Positions 23,000 to 34,574 are shown, numbered from the stretch's first letter. The stretch is DNA of 64,000 nt from Favolaschia claudopus (GCA_037176885.1 JAWWNJ010000032.1:930001-994000); one strand, 5' to 3'. Made by a program: numbers and translations. Notes: generated from the letters alone by a model not told the origin.

Positions 23000-23160
23000 A
23001 GAATTTGGAAAGAAAAAACTAAGAGGCCGCAGGCTCAGCGGACTCTTGATGGGATGGCGAAGCCAGGATCGAACCCGTCGCACCGCAACTTGACCTTCTT
23101 GAGAAGAAGGGCGGGGCGACGGGTGGGCAAACTAGCCCGCTGTCACTCTAACACAACCCA
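23000..23160 (-). repeat. Possible tRNA-like element (B-box)
   Basis: The minus strand reads GGGTTCGATCCTGGCTTCGCCATCC at 23052-23076, a good Pol III B-box followed by a tRNA-like 3' end. A T-rich tail (GTTTTTTCTTTCC) follows about 45 nt later. The arrangement parallels the SINE-type copies at the left end, but the A-box is not convincing. It could be a decayed tRNA gene or a third SINE family. Confidence 0.35.
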
Positions 23161-23528
23161 TACACTATATGGAGGACGATAGCAAGGCGGCCGGGCCGTT
23201 GGCATTCTGATACTCAATGGTGAAGAGTCACTGAAGAGTCCCCGTGGTCCTTGAGCCCTCATCAATCTGCAGAAGCCTACCATTCGTAATCTGCTAGTGC
23301 CACGTCTCCTGCGCGAATCTATCTCGCGATTCTGCTACCCGAAAGAGGAGCAGGGCCTTACAAGTTGATTGAGGGAGAGAATGAGGAGAAATCATACACT
23401 TTTTATTTGATTTTTCTGAAAATTCAGCTCAATCGGGTGTAGATATAGCTTAGACTCAGCGGATAGAGACTGTCAAACCTCTGTCCGATTTAGTCATTGC
23501 GGTAGCTGTACGTAGCTCAGAAAAAATC

Positions 23529-23595
23529 CCATTTTGGGGTTGATATTGTTGATATCAGTGATGGCGATCATTCGGGGATAAGTTGGCGACCTAGC
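23529..23595 (-). repeat. Element R, copy E, upstream of the F-box-like gene
   Basis: On the minus strand this reads CAACTTATCCCCGAATGATC, then ATATCAACAATATCAACCCC, matching the middle and core of copies C and D. It sits 20-90 bp upstream of the ATG at 23616. Because the gene is on the plus strand, the element has the same orientation relative to the gene as in copies B and C. Confidence 0.65.
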
Positions 23596-23615
23596 CAATC
23601 TCTCAACACCCCATC

Positions 23616-24717
23616 ATGTCGCTTGAGTCCCTCCCACTGGATATTCTCTTAGACCTCCCGGAATATCTACACGATTTAGAAGATATATACTCGTTGATCT
23701 CCACGTCGCGCACCCTATTTCGCGCATGTGCAAATCCCTCTCCATTGTCCAAAAGCCATTCCTCGACTTGCTGCCAACTGTGGCCCAGTTCTCTTCCGAC
23801 CTCATCCCCATCTCCTCATTGCCGCCACAGCCCGCCAGCTCGCAGAATGGGCAATCAAATCAACTAACAATCGGTATCTGCTTGAGATCGCGGTCCAGGG
23901 TGGCGTCGACGACCTGTTAAAACTCGCAGCGGACGTTGCAGAGCTTTCGATGGAGGACATTCGCAGACTGATCGTTTACAAAACTGACGTCCTGAACCCA
24001 ATGGATAGGCGTCTCGATCTCGCTGCAGGGCCTGCGAGCGTAGGGTTCGATGGCTCTACTGTCTGTGATGATCCCGAGACAACATTACTGTCTTGGGCTA
24101 TATATGGCGAACTGTTCCATCACAACCACGAGCTGCAGTATCTCCCTTTCTCTCCAGAGGCCAAGCCGCTCAGTGGTCTTATTCGATGCAAATGGTTCGT
24201 CCATTACATGCCGGACATCAATAGCTACCACGCGTTCCGATTCACCGGCGACGAAATGGCCCAGTACTTCGCGGATCTGCATACAGAGGGAAACGATGGC
24301 AATAAATTTTACCACCAACAACGGAGCATAGTCCACGCGACGGAAGAATATCTCAACAAGGACTTGTGGCGAAAGCAGCTCGACGGATCTCCCCTGTTCC
24401 AAGCGAATGCTGACGAAGACGTCCGAGAGTCGTTTGTTTTTTGTGCGATGCACATGGGCCTGCGGAGCCTAGAACTGCTTGTTCCTGGCGGTCTCGAGAA
24501 GCTAGCAGGGGATCTAGAGGACATCATGCGCGGCATTCATCAACGCCGATTCGAAAACGAACTCGACGAGAATTACGACAAACGATTTCGCGTGGCTGTT
24601 CGTGACCGCTGGCTGCCGTCTACGCACATCACGCTGGAGATGGATTTATACTTCGCCATGTTTCGAAGCTGGAATTATGTCCCCCCGGACGACGAAATGT
24701 ATGACCCCGGGATATGA
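23616..24717 (+). CDS. F-box-like protein with a reading-frame break
   Basis: The N-terminus MSLESLPLDILLDLPEYLHDLEDIYSL fits the F-box-like family that is abundant in agaricomycetes, where such proteins are thought to recruit targets to SCF ubiquitin ligases. After about residue 40 the frame must shift. The long downstream frame continues IPRLAANCGPVLFRPHPHLL and runs to the TGA at 24717, through acidic helical sequence typical of this group (MEDIRRL, NPMDRRLDLAAGP). The change of frame could be a 28-nt intron at about 23728-23755 (GTGCAA...AAAAG), shorter than any other intron here, or a real frameshift. If it is a frameshift the gene is broken. Element R copy E is directly upstream. Confidence 0.65.
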
Positions 24718-25037
24718 GCAGCTGTCCGTGATCCTCCCAAGAAACCTGAAGCCGATGGCGGATGAAGCCATATAGCGAGTCAGACATCTCTGTAAATGTT
24801 GTCGAAGGTCCCGCGTCCCGTCCCGCAACGATGGTCAGCACCAGGTCCCGATACACAAGGCATCTAGACGTGCCGACGACGGTGAAGAACCGACTAGTCC
24901 CATCCGCCCGCTCGAACTAGATTCAAAAGACGAGCTCCGCTTGATCCACTTCGATGAACGAATCCTATGTCTACATCTATGAATCGAGCTACAGATACGA
25001 AACAATTGCGAGTATAGTACATCAGGTAATCTACAGA
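24718..25037. other. Convergent intergenic region
   Basis: About 320 bp between two genes that end towards each other. No repeat or open frame of note. Confidence 0.4.
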
Positions 25038-25933
25038 TCAGACCGTTATGGCCGCAAGAAGAGATTGAACCGTGCCGATATCAGGTTCAGGTTCAGGTCC
25101 AGATTCCGGAACCTCGAATCCCAGGGAGCGCCAGCGTTCTGCTCGTGCGGGAAATTCGGCGCAATAGAGCTTCACCCGTTCCACTGAATCGGTCTGCAGC
25201 TGCTCGTCGAAGAGCTCCGCATCTTTCCACCACGAAGGAGTCGCTTGAAGCACCTGCATCTCAGCGGCGATTTCAAGAAGGCGGCGTACATCTGCGGCGT
25301 CGGTGCTCTGGCGCGCACGCTTGAACCCTTCGGGCGCCTCGCGGTGGTCGGCCCAACCTTTCAATTTGTGCAGCAAGATGAAACAGAACGGGGCGAGAGG
25401 AAGGTTGGATATCCATCGGATGCGGGAACCTGGAATTTGAGGGAGAGACATAGGCCCTGGAACCAAGATGTCGACCTTGGTTTCTCGGCGGCTGGGTGGG
25501 TTGCCGCGGTACCAGAGAACGCGGTATGTGGCGGCGGGATCGCGCGCGTTCTTGAGGTAGAAATTGCGCGGAGCTGAGGCGACAAGAAGCTGTTTGAGGA
25601 TTTCTGCTTGGATGTCGGTAGAGTTCGGGAATACTAGAATGTCGGCGTCCTGCCACGACAAATGTGAATCGCGCCGACTTCGAATTATTCGTGCCGGTCG
25701 CGTACCTTGGGACAACGAGAGTTGCCATATAATTTACATGCAAGACTACCGAATACCGCCGCAGGAAAGGCATGCTGGCGAAATATCCGGATTGCGGTCT
25801 CTGCAGCGGTCAAGACGAGGTTGAGATGCTCCTGTTCTGCTGCGGTTTTGTCTGCACGGGGTCTCCTGTACTTTGGGCGAGTCTGAGGAGGTCTGGGGGC
25901 TGAAACGGCGACCACTGGGGCGTTGTTGTTCAT
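25038..25933 (-). CDS. Nucleotidyltransferase-like protein
   Basis: Two-exon protein of about 280 residues. Exon 1 ends GSLACKLYGNSRCPK. A 56-nt intron (GTACGC...GGCAG) is followed by DADILVFP. Together these give the GS-x9-13-DxD pattern of the nucleotidyltransferase (Pol beta-like) fold, with the two metal-binding aspartates in DAD. The rest contains a predicted beta strand with a third acidic position (KVDILVPG) and a helical C-terminal part with HKLKGWADHR. The start is the first true ATG (MNNNAPVV); the open frame extends 8 codons further with a TTG. Homologs are known to me only as uncharacterised basidiomycete proteins; whether it modifies RNA, proteins or small molecules cannot be said. 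Confidence 0.7.
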
Positions 25934-26485
25934 GATAGAAGGAGAAATAGTGTCCAAGAAGTATAGAGATTTGCGTATAGAGAATGGAGGGAGTCTAGGA
26001 TGGACCGAAACAAAGTATTGGCAGGAGATCTAGAGCAATTGAAAGGCGTTCACTACACCACGGTTTTAGACGGATGTTGACAAGACATCCGATGACTGAT
26101 CTATGCCGATACTTTGCGTGATCTCCCCAAATGTTTTGGCGATGACCTGTGAACACCGAAACATCGATTCCCAGGCAGTCCATGGTCTGTCTCTCCTGGG
26201 GAGATTCTTCGTCGAATGTCGTCCGGATATCCGGTGTCTGTCTCTATCAGACCTCAGCTTCCAACCTCCCACAATTCTCATCCAGGATCTCTTATGCACC
26301 TCGAAATTTTAGTCACAAAAGCTCTGAATAGGCACTGCGTTGTCAATATATTACAATTTTAATGCAAAATATGATACATTGGTGAAGAGCGTAGCGCTAT
26401 ATTATTAATGAGCATTAAGTCATTAAAAAGGCAGTAACATATAGAGCGGAATGACGGGACAACGAGTGAGAAAGAGGGATTATAC
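25934..26485. other. Intergenic, no supported gene
   Basis: About 550 bp, AT-rich around 26330-26430. It lies between the 5' end of the nucleotidyltransferase-like gene and the 3' end of gene A. No terminal inverted repeat that would bound the A-B-C block was found by eye. Confidence 0.4.
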
Positions 26486-27757
26486 TTAGGCGACAGAGAT
26501 GGGGGACACGTGGACCAAAGTGCCCAGGTCCACCGAACCATACAGTCGACGATCGTCAGCAAGGGTATCAGCAATGCACCTGAGGAAGGGAAAATGAGTG
26601 ATGGGCAAGGCATTTGGTACAAGATGTTCACGCACAGAGATATACGACCGGGGTCATTACCTTTGGCCTCTCTCATTGACTTGAGATCTTTGTCGACACC
26701 ACCCCAATAGTCCATGGCGACATTAGGCTTCGGATTGGCCGCCAGATTTTTCAGCTGAAGTGTATAACTCTCGCGCTTGATGAGAAGCATGTCAGGGATT
26801 TGTTATGAGACAAGGTCAAGCTCGGAGCACTCACCAAGAATGCAAAGCGGCCGCACATCTCCACTGATACGTTGACGTCGGGCTCCTTGTTATAACTTAA
26901 ATCCAAAACTTGTTGACAGAGGTTAACGATGTGGACGGGCTCTTGATCATCGTGGCCGAGTGAGGCAGCAATCTGGTATCGAGTGTCAACAAGGCACGAG
27001 AAAGAAAGCACTGCAACTCACGACGTCCTTGATGGCATTGCGTCCATGGGTGAGTTTTGCGCGCATCCTACTCTCAATCACCTTGACCTTGGCTTTGTCT
27101 TGCGCTATAGTCAGCGTCAAGCCAGAATCGGGGGTTTTTCGAAGATATGCCTGTGCAAAGGTTAGAGCGAAGTTAAATCTCAGTGCTGAGCTCACTTTTA
27201 GACGCTCGACTGGCCCATCCTTTCCCTTTGCAACGTATGCACTCGTCTTCGGGTCTATAAGAAGTAGAAAGCTGTACTTGTCGATGAAGCCCTGTTGGGT
27301 GTACATGTCTTAGAATAAAACTTGTGCTTGGGAGGGCACAGACCTCCAGTGTTGCAGACATATTGTAAGGTGTTTCAGGCGGCTGTATTCCATCGAGTTT
27401 TTCATTCATTTGAAGCGACTGGCCGGCAAGCCAAATACTCTGCTGCGGGGCATCCAGCTGGGGATTGTCAGACTCAAGTGAATTGCAGCACACATTACTC
27501 GCCTGGGAATACTCAATGAGCTCCTCCGTGGAACCGGGTTTGAGGCGACATTTTCGGGCAATATGCTGAGCATATTGAATCAGGTCAAGGTCAGGAGCCT
27601 CGCGGCGCTTGCGAGGGTTTGCAAGTGGGAGGCCGTCTCCGGAAGGCTGGCATGAAGGGCTGGAAAGACCGGGATCTTCGTTGAAGGGATCACTGTTGTC
27701 TGAGCCAGTCGACGAATGCTGCCGCACTGGACTGGGATTCTCCCACCGCCGACTCAT
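26486..27757 (-). CDS. Gene A of a three-gene block, lineage-specific unknown
   Basis: Multi-exon gene of about 320 residues that I do not recognise. The N-terminus is Ser/Pro-rich and disordered. It is followed by helices: RREAPDLDLIQYAQHIARK, then AGQSLQMNEKLDGIQPPE, FIDKYSFLLLIDPKTSAYV, AYLRKTPDSGLTLTIA, a basic helix VKVIESRMRAKLTHGRNAIKD, and NVSVEMCGRFAFL. The last exon is reached from a GTGCGT donor and ends CIADTLADD...SPISVA before the TAA at 26486. The intron before LDAPQQ may be of GC-AG type. The gene is divergent from gene B across 200-280 bp, which suggests co-regulation. The many helices and the basic stretch would suit a nucleic-acid or complex-assembly protein, but that is speculation. 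Confidence 0.65.
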
Positions 27758-28041
27758 CTATACAAGTACAGTGTTAGCTCAATGCGAGCAGTGACAGGAT
27801 ACAAACCTGGAGAAAAAAAACAAAACAAGTGCGTGGAAATGAAAGTGAGTGAGATGGAAAAAGCGGAATGAAAGAGACACGTCAGAAAAAAGTCGATCGC
27901 GGGCACGTGCCCTTCGGACTTGTCAATTTCGCGTCAGACTCGCCTCAGAATCAGTGAAAAATGCCTGCTGCACGCCGCCGAACAGAAGGAAAGTGAGAAT
28001 GTGAATTACTGTCCAATTCCGATGGTAACGAGGTTAAGCAG
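27758..28041. promoter_or_regulatory. Divergent promoter of genes A and B with a palindromic E-box
   Basis: The region separates gene A (minus) from gene B (plus). It contains the perfect 12-bp palindrome GGGCACGTGCCC at 27901-27912, centred on the bHLH-type E-box CACGTG. A purine-rich GAAAGTGAGTGAGATGG stretch lies on the gene-A side. The first ATG on the gene-B side is at 27961. Confidence 0.45.
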
Positions 28042-31000
28042 GTTTTGAAGATTGTCCCAACGATGAGAAACGTCTCATTTGCAGAATTTGTTCCGATGCT
28101 CCGGTCTCAAGAGGAGTTGTTTCTTTCTTGCGGACGTCCAAAGCAAGTCATTTGAGATCTGAAAAGCACCAAAAAGCTGTGGCGGATGTGGCAGCCGAAG
28201 CGTCAATGCTTCAAATTCCCGATTCCTTACGATTCAAACCCGCCAAGTTGTCGTTCATCGACAGTCTTCATCTTGCAGAATCTTCTCAAGCCCGTGTACC
28301 TCGCTCCGTACAAATCGACCCGTTCCAGGATGTTGTTCAATTCGACGACGGATTCTTCACTCCCGATGGCTCACCGATGGTCTTTTCTGCTGGAGTTGAC
28401 CCCGAAAACTCGAGACATACCAATGAAGTTAAAATTTGGGAACAGATAAATCGAGTAGCGCTTCTTCAAGACCACTCAATCTTTGGTGAAGTCGGCGACG
28501 GCGATCCGGACTCGGTTGACGGTGCTTTCTCTGCTGCGCTGTCAAGAATGGGTACGTTGATCCTGACTCTCTTCGCTGTCTGTCAACTCTGTTCATGACC
28601 CACAGGCATCCAAGATGAATCCGATGAGGAAGATAACAACTTTGACTTTGCTGGCGAGTGTGCGGAACGTGAAGAAGCAGACTGGTTCCCACACGGATCA
28701 CGTACTGTAAGTTCATGCTGCCAGCAGCGCGGGGCGGAATTCCTTCGTATCTCATGTCCGAGAATCTGGCAGATGTTTATGTTGGACTTGCTCGATAATT
28801 TACCCAGGCTTCGCCTCTCCGATGATCACCTCAAAGCAATCATCTGGGTAATGCGTGAATGCAAAACCCCTGGTGTCCCAACATTCTCCGCCCTCAGGAA
28901 AAAACAAGCAGTGATGACTCGGGAAGTTGATGTTGAGACCAGACATCACACTTCGTCGCTGGGGAATCACTTTTACATGAATCATCCGTCTAAATTGTTG
29001 GCTTTGGTAAGTTTCCTGAATCAGCGAGGAGTCTCAGCTTTAAATAAATAAATTAGGACTGGGCAAATCCTCTTGTCCGGCCATTCATTCACATCTATCC
29101 GGAAGTTTCGGGCCCTGTCGAGGAGTTCTGGCAGGCTGCAAAGTGGACGGCGGAGATTGACCTTGATCAATTATCCCCAATGTGGGCGGACTGGGATGAT
29201 GTTTCGAGACGGCACAAACATTTCTACATCAAAGAATTAGCCCAGGAAGCCAATGGCAGCTATGTTTTACCTATGCGTTGGGTCACGGTTGCTGGTGTTG
29301 TCCATGCGGATGTTCACAATGTCAAATTTGTTCGACGCGAAGCAGAGGTTTGCCCAAGTTCCCTTTCGAAATGAATGCACTCATTTATGGTGAATTTAGA
29401 ATGCAATCTTTGATATTGATACCACGACGCATCGCAGAATTCCTGCGAAGCTCCTGCAATCAAATTATCTAGAACTCGATAAGTCATTTGCTATTAAATT
29501 CACCAGTGAGTATTTAACGTCGATTTGAATCTCACACATTCAAGTTGAGGTGATGCCAGGCTATTCCCCTTCGTATCAGATGCCCAATCCACTGCGACAG
29601 AAGGCGCGGGGCCGTCCCATGTTCCGCCTTCGTATCATGCCGTGGAGCGATGATGTTTCCGGCAATGTCAGCAAGCAATATAACGCACATACAAATATGT
29701 ATGTCACGAATCTGAACTTACCGCACAAGAAGTTAGCACAAGAGTACTTTGTTCGATTCTCGTCAACTTCGCCTCACGCCTCGTCATCGGAACAATTTGT
29801 TGCTCTCGGAGACGACTTGTCAGTTTCAAATTATCTCTCGAAAGGATTTTATCCAGCTAATTGCCATTTCAGTATTCCGGGTGTCTGGCACGACGCGTAT
29901 GACTGCCAGCTCGAACAAGAAATCTTGTTTGAGGTCATGCCTCATGTTCTCCCTGCGGATAACCCACAGCAATCCGAAAATTCATCGCACATCGGAATGG
30001 CCGGGAATTTTGGGTGTCGCCATGATCTGGTTGGTGGAACTACGGAGCAACGTGAAAGAGACGAGGGTTACCATGCTCTCTATAGTGTGCGCTTTCAAGT
30101 TATTCTCTTCTTTTTGAATGGGTCTAATCTGATTAATCACAGCCTGGAATACCTCGTGATAGAGAAGGCACGATTCAAACTATACGATGGCAATTTTGGG
30201 CAGCCTGCGGAGGTAACAAGAAAGATCTTGATGCTTCATATTCCCAGTCCGGCGTCAAAGATAAGATTGCTCAATTTTGGATACAAAAGCTGATGGACAT
30301 CGGAAGGGAGAGACGGAATACAGAACTGACAGACCCCAAAACTCGGGACTCACGCCTGAACAATCCAGCCGTAAAAGGTGACGCGAAAGCATCCATTCGG
30401 CTCGAAATAATCCGTCGTATTCAACAAGAACTCTGGGACTGGGTTATCACCCAACCCCCAGAGAGTTATTCCCTGTTGGACCGAACCGACCGTAAGTTTG
30501 TGTTCCGGAGTCTGAATACTTACTGAATTTAAGTTCCAGCCGCACGTCTTGATTTACGCCCTGGGGTGCATTATAATATTCTACTCAATACCCAAGGTCT
30601 GGAATGAATAGATCGGCTGTCGCTGCACGAATCTCATCATTTTTAGGCGTAGATCCGCATCGCGATACAACCACCGAGATTTTGCACACTTTCCTCTTGG
30701 GCAACGACAAATATGTGTGGCATGACACTACGAAACAATGGGATGATAAGAAAGAAAATATCTTTGCTGCTCGACTGGCTGCCGCATCCATTGCTGGCCT
30801 TTCGATACCTGTTCCACGACCCCGCTATCTCGTTCAATACAAAAACTCGCTGATCGGAAAGCATTTCAAAATGCTACAACAACTCGGAATTTTCTACATG
30901 CACGACTTATGTACGCCGCTCCTTTTCGAGCTTTGGAAAGCCACGGGCGAGTTGGGTGCGCTCCTCTGGTTTCCGCAAATAAAAAACATGGAACAGTATA

Positions 31001-32443
31001 TGGTGCGTCTAGAACTCGTGCATGCCTGTCCCATCCGACTTGTCATTAGGCAGACATCAAGACACTCATAGCAAATCTCCTCGACATTTGGGGTCAGATA
31101 GATCCCCGGCGTATACTCGTCAAGGGGAAGCTTCACATCCTAGCTCATCTGGTGGATGAGATTCCGCGATTCGGTCCAGCTATTCTGTACGCGACTGAAA
31201 TTTTTGAATGCTGGAATGCCGTGTTTCGATTATGCAGCGTCTTTTCGAACCATCTTGCTCCGAGCCGGGATATTGCGGTAACACTGGCCGACATGGAACG
31301 ATTCAAACATGTTGTGAGTGGAGGGTGGTGGAAGAATGCCGATGGGAAGCTTGTCCAGGGTGGTCATCGGGTGCGCACCTTTCTGACGTCCAATGCTGAG
31401 CTCCAACGACGTCTTGGATGGGCGTCTGAAGCTGCAGCGGAAACCGGTATGTACCATTTGCCCCAGCAACAATTGACTCGGTCCGTGACTGCTCTGCTAG
31501 GAACGGTAAAATTGCATTCAGTCGCAAAACAGGCCCCTGGCTCATGGAGTTCCACGATGAACGGCTTGAGTTTGCTGGAACCTGGAATGCAGGACTCGAC
31601 AGTATGGGTTCGCTGCAAGCATGTTGTTGCGCAGTCCGGTGATATTTGTAAAGATGGCGGTTGGGTGTTTTTCAAAAAGACTGAGGTCAGTTGCCGGTTA
31701 TGTGTGCATGTATTCAACCCTTTATTGTATTCTGTAGGACTCGGATCCGTCAGCGGGGCGTATTGAAAAGATATTGACCCGAAACGACAAACAAACTGCA
31801 GCGGCTCGAAATAATAGTGCTGTTGTGGTGGTAAAAGTGTTTACTATTGCCGATATTCGGGACTCGCGATTGAATATGCCTATCCTCGTGCCATCGATTG
31901 ACGAGAACGAGAGGCATTGTCTTGTCCAACCAAAGGTGCGACTTCGTTTATCAATTTCTACATATAAGAAACTGAATTGAACCGGCGGAAAACAAGGAGA
32001 TAATGTTCCAGTTTAATGCCCAACATGACTGTGTCACCTGTGGTTGTTCCACTGTGTCTGTGCCTCTCCTCCAAGAGCGCATCGTGACGGAGCGAATGGA
32101 ATTACAGATCAAACACTCCGAACAGGAACATTTCATCCTGAACATGCATGCACTGCATAATGCCCACTTAATCCGAGAAGTTCTCCCCCGAAACCTTTCA
32201 GCTCCCATCCCATACCTATCTGATCGTGTCGCAACCCACTCTCGACTTGCTGCGCAACTTCGCGAGACAGGCCCGGCAAAGCGTGCGGAAACTCGAGCCA
32301 AAACTCAAGCTACCCGTGCACGGAACAAGCAAGACAAGGCCGCCCAAATTTTAGCCCAGGCTCGTAGACAGGAACAAGAACGCGACCACAGTGGTAGCGA
32401 GGATGAGCGTGGAGAGAATGAGTTCGAGGATCCGATTCGATGA
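28042..32443 (+). CDS. Gene B: large zinc-finger protein, possibly transposase-derived
   Basis: Protein of roughly 1,100-1,200 residues in about ten exons; most junctions are clean (for example GACTT|GTCAGT...TTTCAG|TATTCC). The N-terminus has a C-x2-C...H-x5-H finger (LICRICSDAPV...ASHLRSEKHQ). The middle includes VMPGYSPSYQMPNPLRQ, WHDAYDCQLEQEILFEV and DREGTIQTIRWQFWAACGG. The C-terminal half (KLHILAHLVDEIPRFGP...TEIFECWNAVFRLCS) resembles in layout the transposase domains of KDZ/Plavaka and CACTA-type elements. The tail is basic coiled coil. The 5' end is uncertain: the ATG at 27961 (MPAARRRTEGK) does not splice in frame to the finger exon, so the start given is the first sure in-frame exon. 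It may be a domesticated transposase; that is inference. Confidence 0.65.
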
Positions 32444-32680
32444 TTTCCTTTTTTGGTCATTGTACTAAAACTTGTTTCGTCGATTGAGAATGGGGCAGCT
32501 CGTGAATCTTTGTAGAATTCATTATAAGCATAGTTAAGATGATACTGAGTATTCAATCCAAATTTCAGTAACCGGAATCGATGCAGGGTCCCGCAGTTTC
32601 ACAAATAAAATGAGGTTCCACAGAAATACTTCATTAAAATCCTAGCAACGTCAACATGCCTGCCCCGCAAATCCTGTACA

Positions 32681-33445
32681 CTACATGCCGGGAGGGTGTT
32701 CTAAGGATTGAGCCGCAGCACTGAGACCCTTGCTCCATGTCTGCATTTGAAGAGAAGCAGATGTAGCAGCCGCCTTCCATCGTAACATCTCCGCCTCGAA
32801 GAAGCGGAGCGACGCCCGAGCTTCTGTGAGCTGTTGCTCGAGTTGCACATTCTTTGATTCCAATTCGGTGTATTTGTTGCGTAGGTATTCATTCTCTGCA
32901 AGTTCTTGGTCTCGGTCGGCCTCCATGTCACTGTATTCCAGGCGGAGGAGCTCAAAGTCGAGCTGGTCAAAGACCGGTGCCTTTTGCGTTGACGACGACG
33001 CTTCAGACGACGCTTCGAGTAATAAAAGCAGGTTAAGTGTCGCGTCGCGTAAGTGAATGTACAACGCACCTGAACGAGGGGTCTCGGGATCACATAGCAT
33101 TGCCATCCATTCTTGAGAGCCAACGTCTGAATCCAGAGCGGCCCCTGTATTATAGAGCCTTGTATAGTCAGACTCAGTGTTAAGTGAAGTGTCTCCGGGA
33201 ACGCACTCATGATTCCGTGTATTGGCCAATACAGCTGCTTGGCGCGGGACTTCGACATTCACAGACTCATTCTTTGATTCCCAATACCGATTTCGGCGTC
33301 GATGGTGCTGGTCTTTGGCTGCCTGCATAACTGTCTCCCAATGCATTTCCATATATTTTGCGTTTTCCGAGTCGCGCTGCGAGAAGCAAGGGATCACGAT
33401 GTCGTCGCTGCTGCCCGGGTAGTAGGAATCCGAGCATTCAGACAT
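32681..33445 (-). CDS. Gene C of the three-gene block, coiled-coil protein
   Basis: Protein of about 230-250 residues in two exons, convergent with gene B. The first exon starts at the ATG MSECSDSYYPG; the frame stays open eight codons further but with a TTG. It contains acidic and aromatic patches and ends ETPRSG before a short intron. The second exon encodes a long amphipathic helix (about residues 140-215) with a heptad pattern around LDFELLRLEYSDMEADRDQ and LESKNVQLEQQLTEARASL, then MLRWKAAATSASLQMQTW and a short end. Such coiled coils usually mediate dimerisation or tethering. No catalytic motif is visible. Confidence 0.65.
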   Translation of the reverse strand: MSECSDSYYPGSSDDIVIPCFSQRDSENAKYMEMHWETVMQAAKDQHHRRRNRYWESKNESVNVEVPRQAAVLANTRNHECVPGDTSLNTESDYTRLYNTGAALDSDVGSQEWMAMLCDPETPRSGALYIHLRDATLNLLLLLEASSEASSSTQKAPVFDQLDFELLRLEYSDMEADRDQELAENEYLRNKYTELESKNVQLEQQLTEARASLRFFEAEMLRWKAAATSASLQMQTWSKGLSAAAQSLEHPPGM

Positions 33446-34532
33446 TGAGGTTGACAACGAGGAAGACAAGGTAAGCTCTTCATTTTCTCGGGAGTAAGTT
33501 ACATAAGTGAGAGTTCAGGACGTTGGCGAGGATGTTATAGGACATCCTCGAGACCTCCAGCTGAGCGACAGAGTAACGTTCAAAGGACCTTGCCAAATTG
33601 AGCTTTACAGGACACAACACATCAACGTTTCGGCAACATCAGCCCTCGGACATCAACTCAACATCCTGTCAAAACGGTGGTGTAGTACTGTTCGAGTTCA
33701 CGGTGGGTCGTGGTGGTGGCACAGAGCCGATCCTAGCCGGTCACAGTGTGTGATGTCACGCTATCTCCACCTTTTCTTCAACTTCCATGATCAATTCAAG
33801 TCTGAATTTTACAGTGCCTGCCTACGAGTGAAGATATCTAGTTATACACCCCCCACAAACCTAGTCAAGGCCCTAGCTAGTCGACGCTCTGGGCCTGTTA
33901 CGTTCGTGGAAGATGAATTCTCCATTTTTTCTCGCTGTGCGACGTCGTTCTGACGCCGTACAGAACCACGGGAAATGTGGCGGCGCGCCCCTTCAGAGTT
34001 GAGCGTAGTGCCTCTTGGGATCTCCGAAGTCTTTGCCTGCGTTCGTAGTTTTGGGTCAGACATATCTTTGAATTTTTTTCTAGGAAATCATTGACACGTC
34101 GCTTTGTAACTTGTACATACGGCCTCTTGCATCGAACGAATTTATGCACTATCACTCTGAACAAAGCGCAGTGATTCGTTTTCTCGGCGGCCAACCTTCC
34201 CTCAAACGGACACGACTGTTGGCACTGCAGAATGCAGGACCGACGTCGAAATACCAGCTACTATCTTCTCTTCAAAATTTCCTGTCAGGGACCTGGATGA
34301 TCTGCGTGGCTCAAACAATATTTGAAAAAAAACAAGTGCTACACTGCACCAAGTTCGGTGCCTCGCCCTCACTGTCAGCGACTGGGGGCGCCCCACCGAC
34401 TCGGGATTGATCCACGATCAGATGGCAATGGGCCGCTCGCGGAATGGCATCCGACCTTCAAGTATTTGCGAGCGCCGACCAATGTCGTATGCACTGTGCT
34501 TGGCTTTGCTGACTGATTCACTATGGAAAGGG
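33446..34532. other. Intergenic, no supported gene
   Basis: About 1.1 kb with several overlapping open frames shorter than 150 codons and no recognisable content. No terminal repeat matching the left side of the A-B-C block was seen. Confidence 0.4.
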
Positions 34533-34539
34533 TATAAAA
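34533..34539 (+). promoter_or_regulatory. TATA box of the alpha/beta hydrolase gene
   Basis: A TATAAAA sequence 36 bp before the ATG at 34575. The start codon itself has a strong context (CCACCACCATGGCG). Confidence 0.5.
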
Positions 34540-34574
34540 CGCTGACAGAACGTTTGCTACGCTAAACCACCACC

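Noticed and set aside
26300..33600. Terminal inverted repeats that would make the A-B-C block a mobile element
   Set aside because: No matching termini were found by eye on the two sides; left as an open question in the findings.
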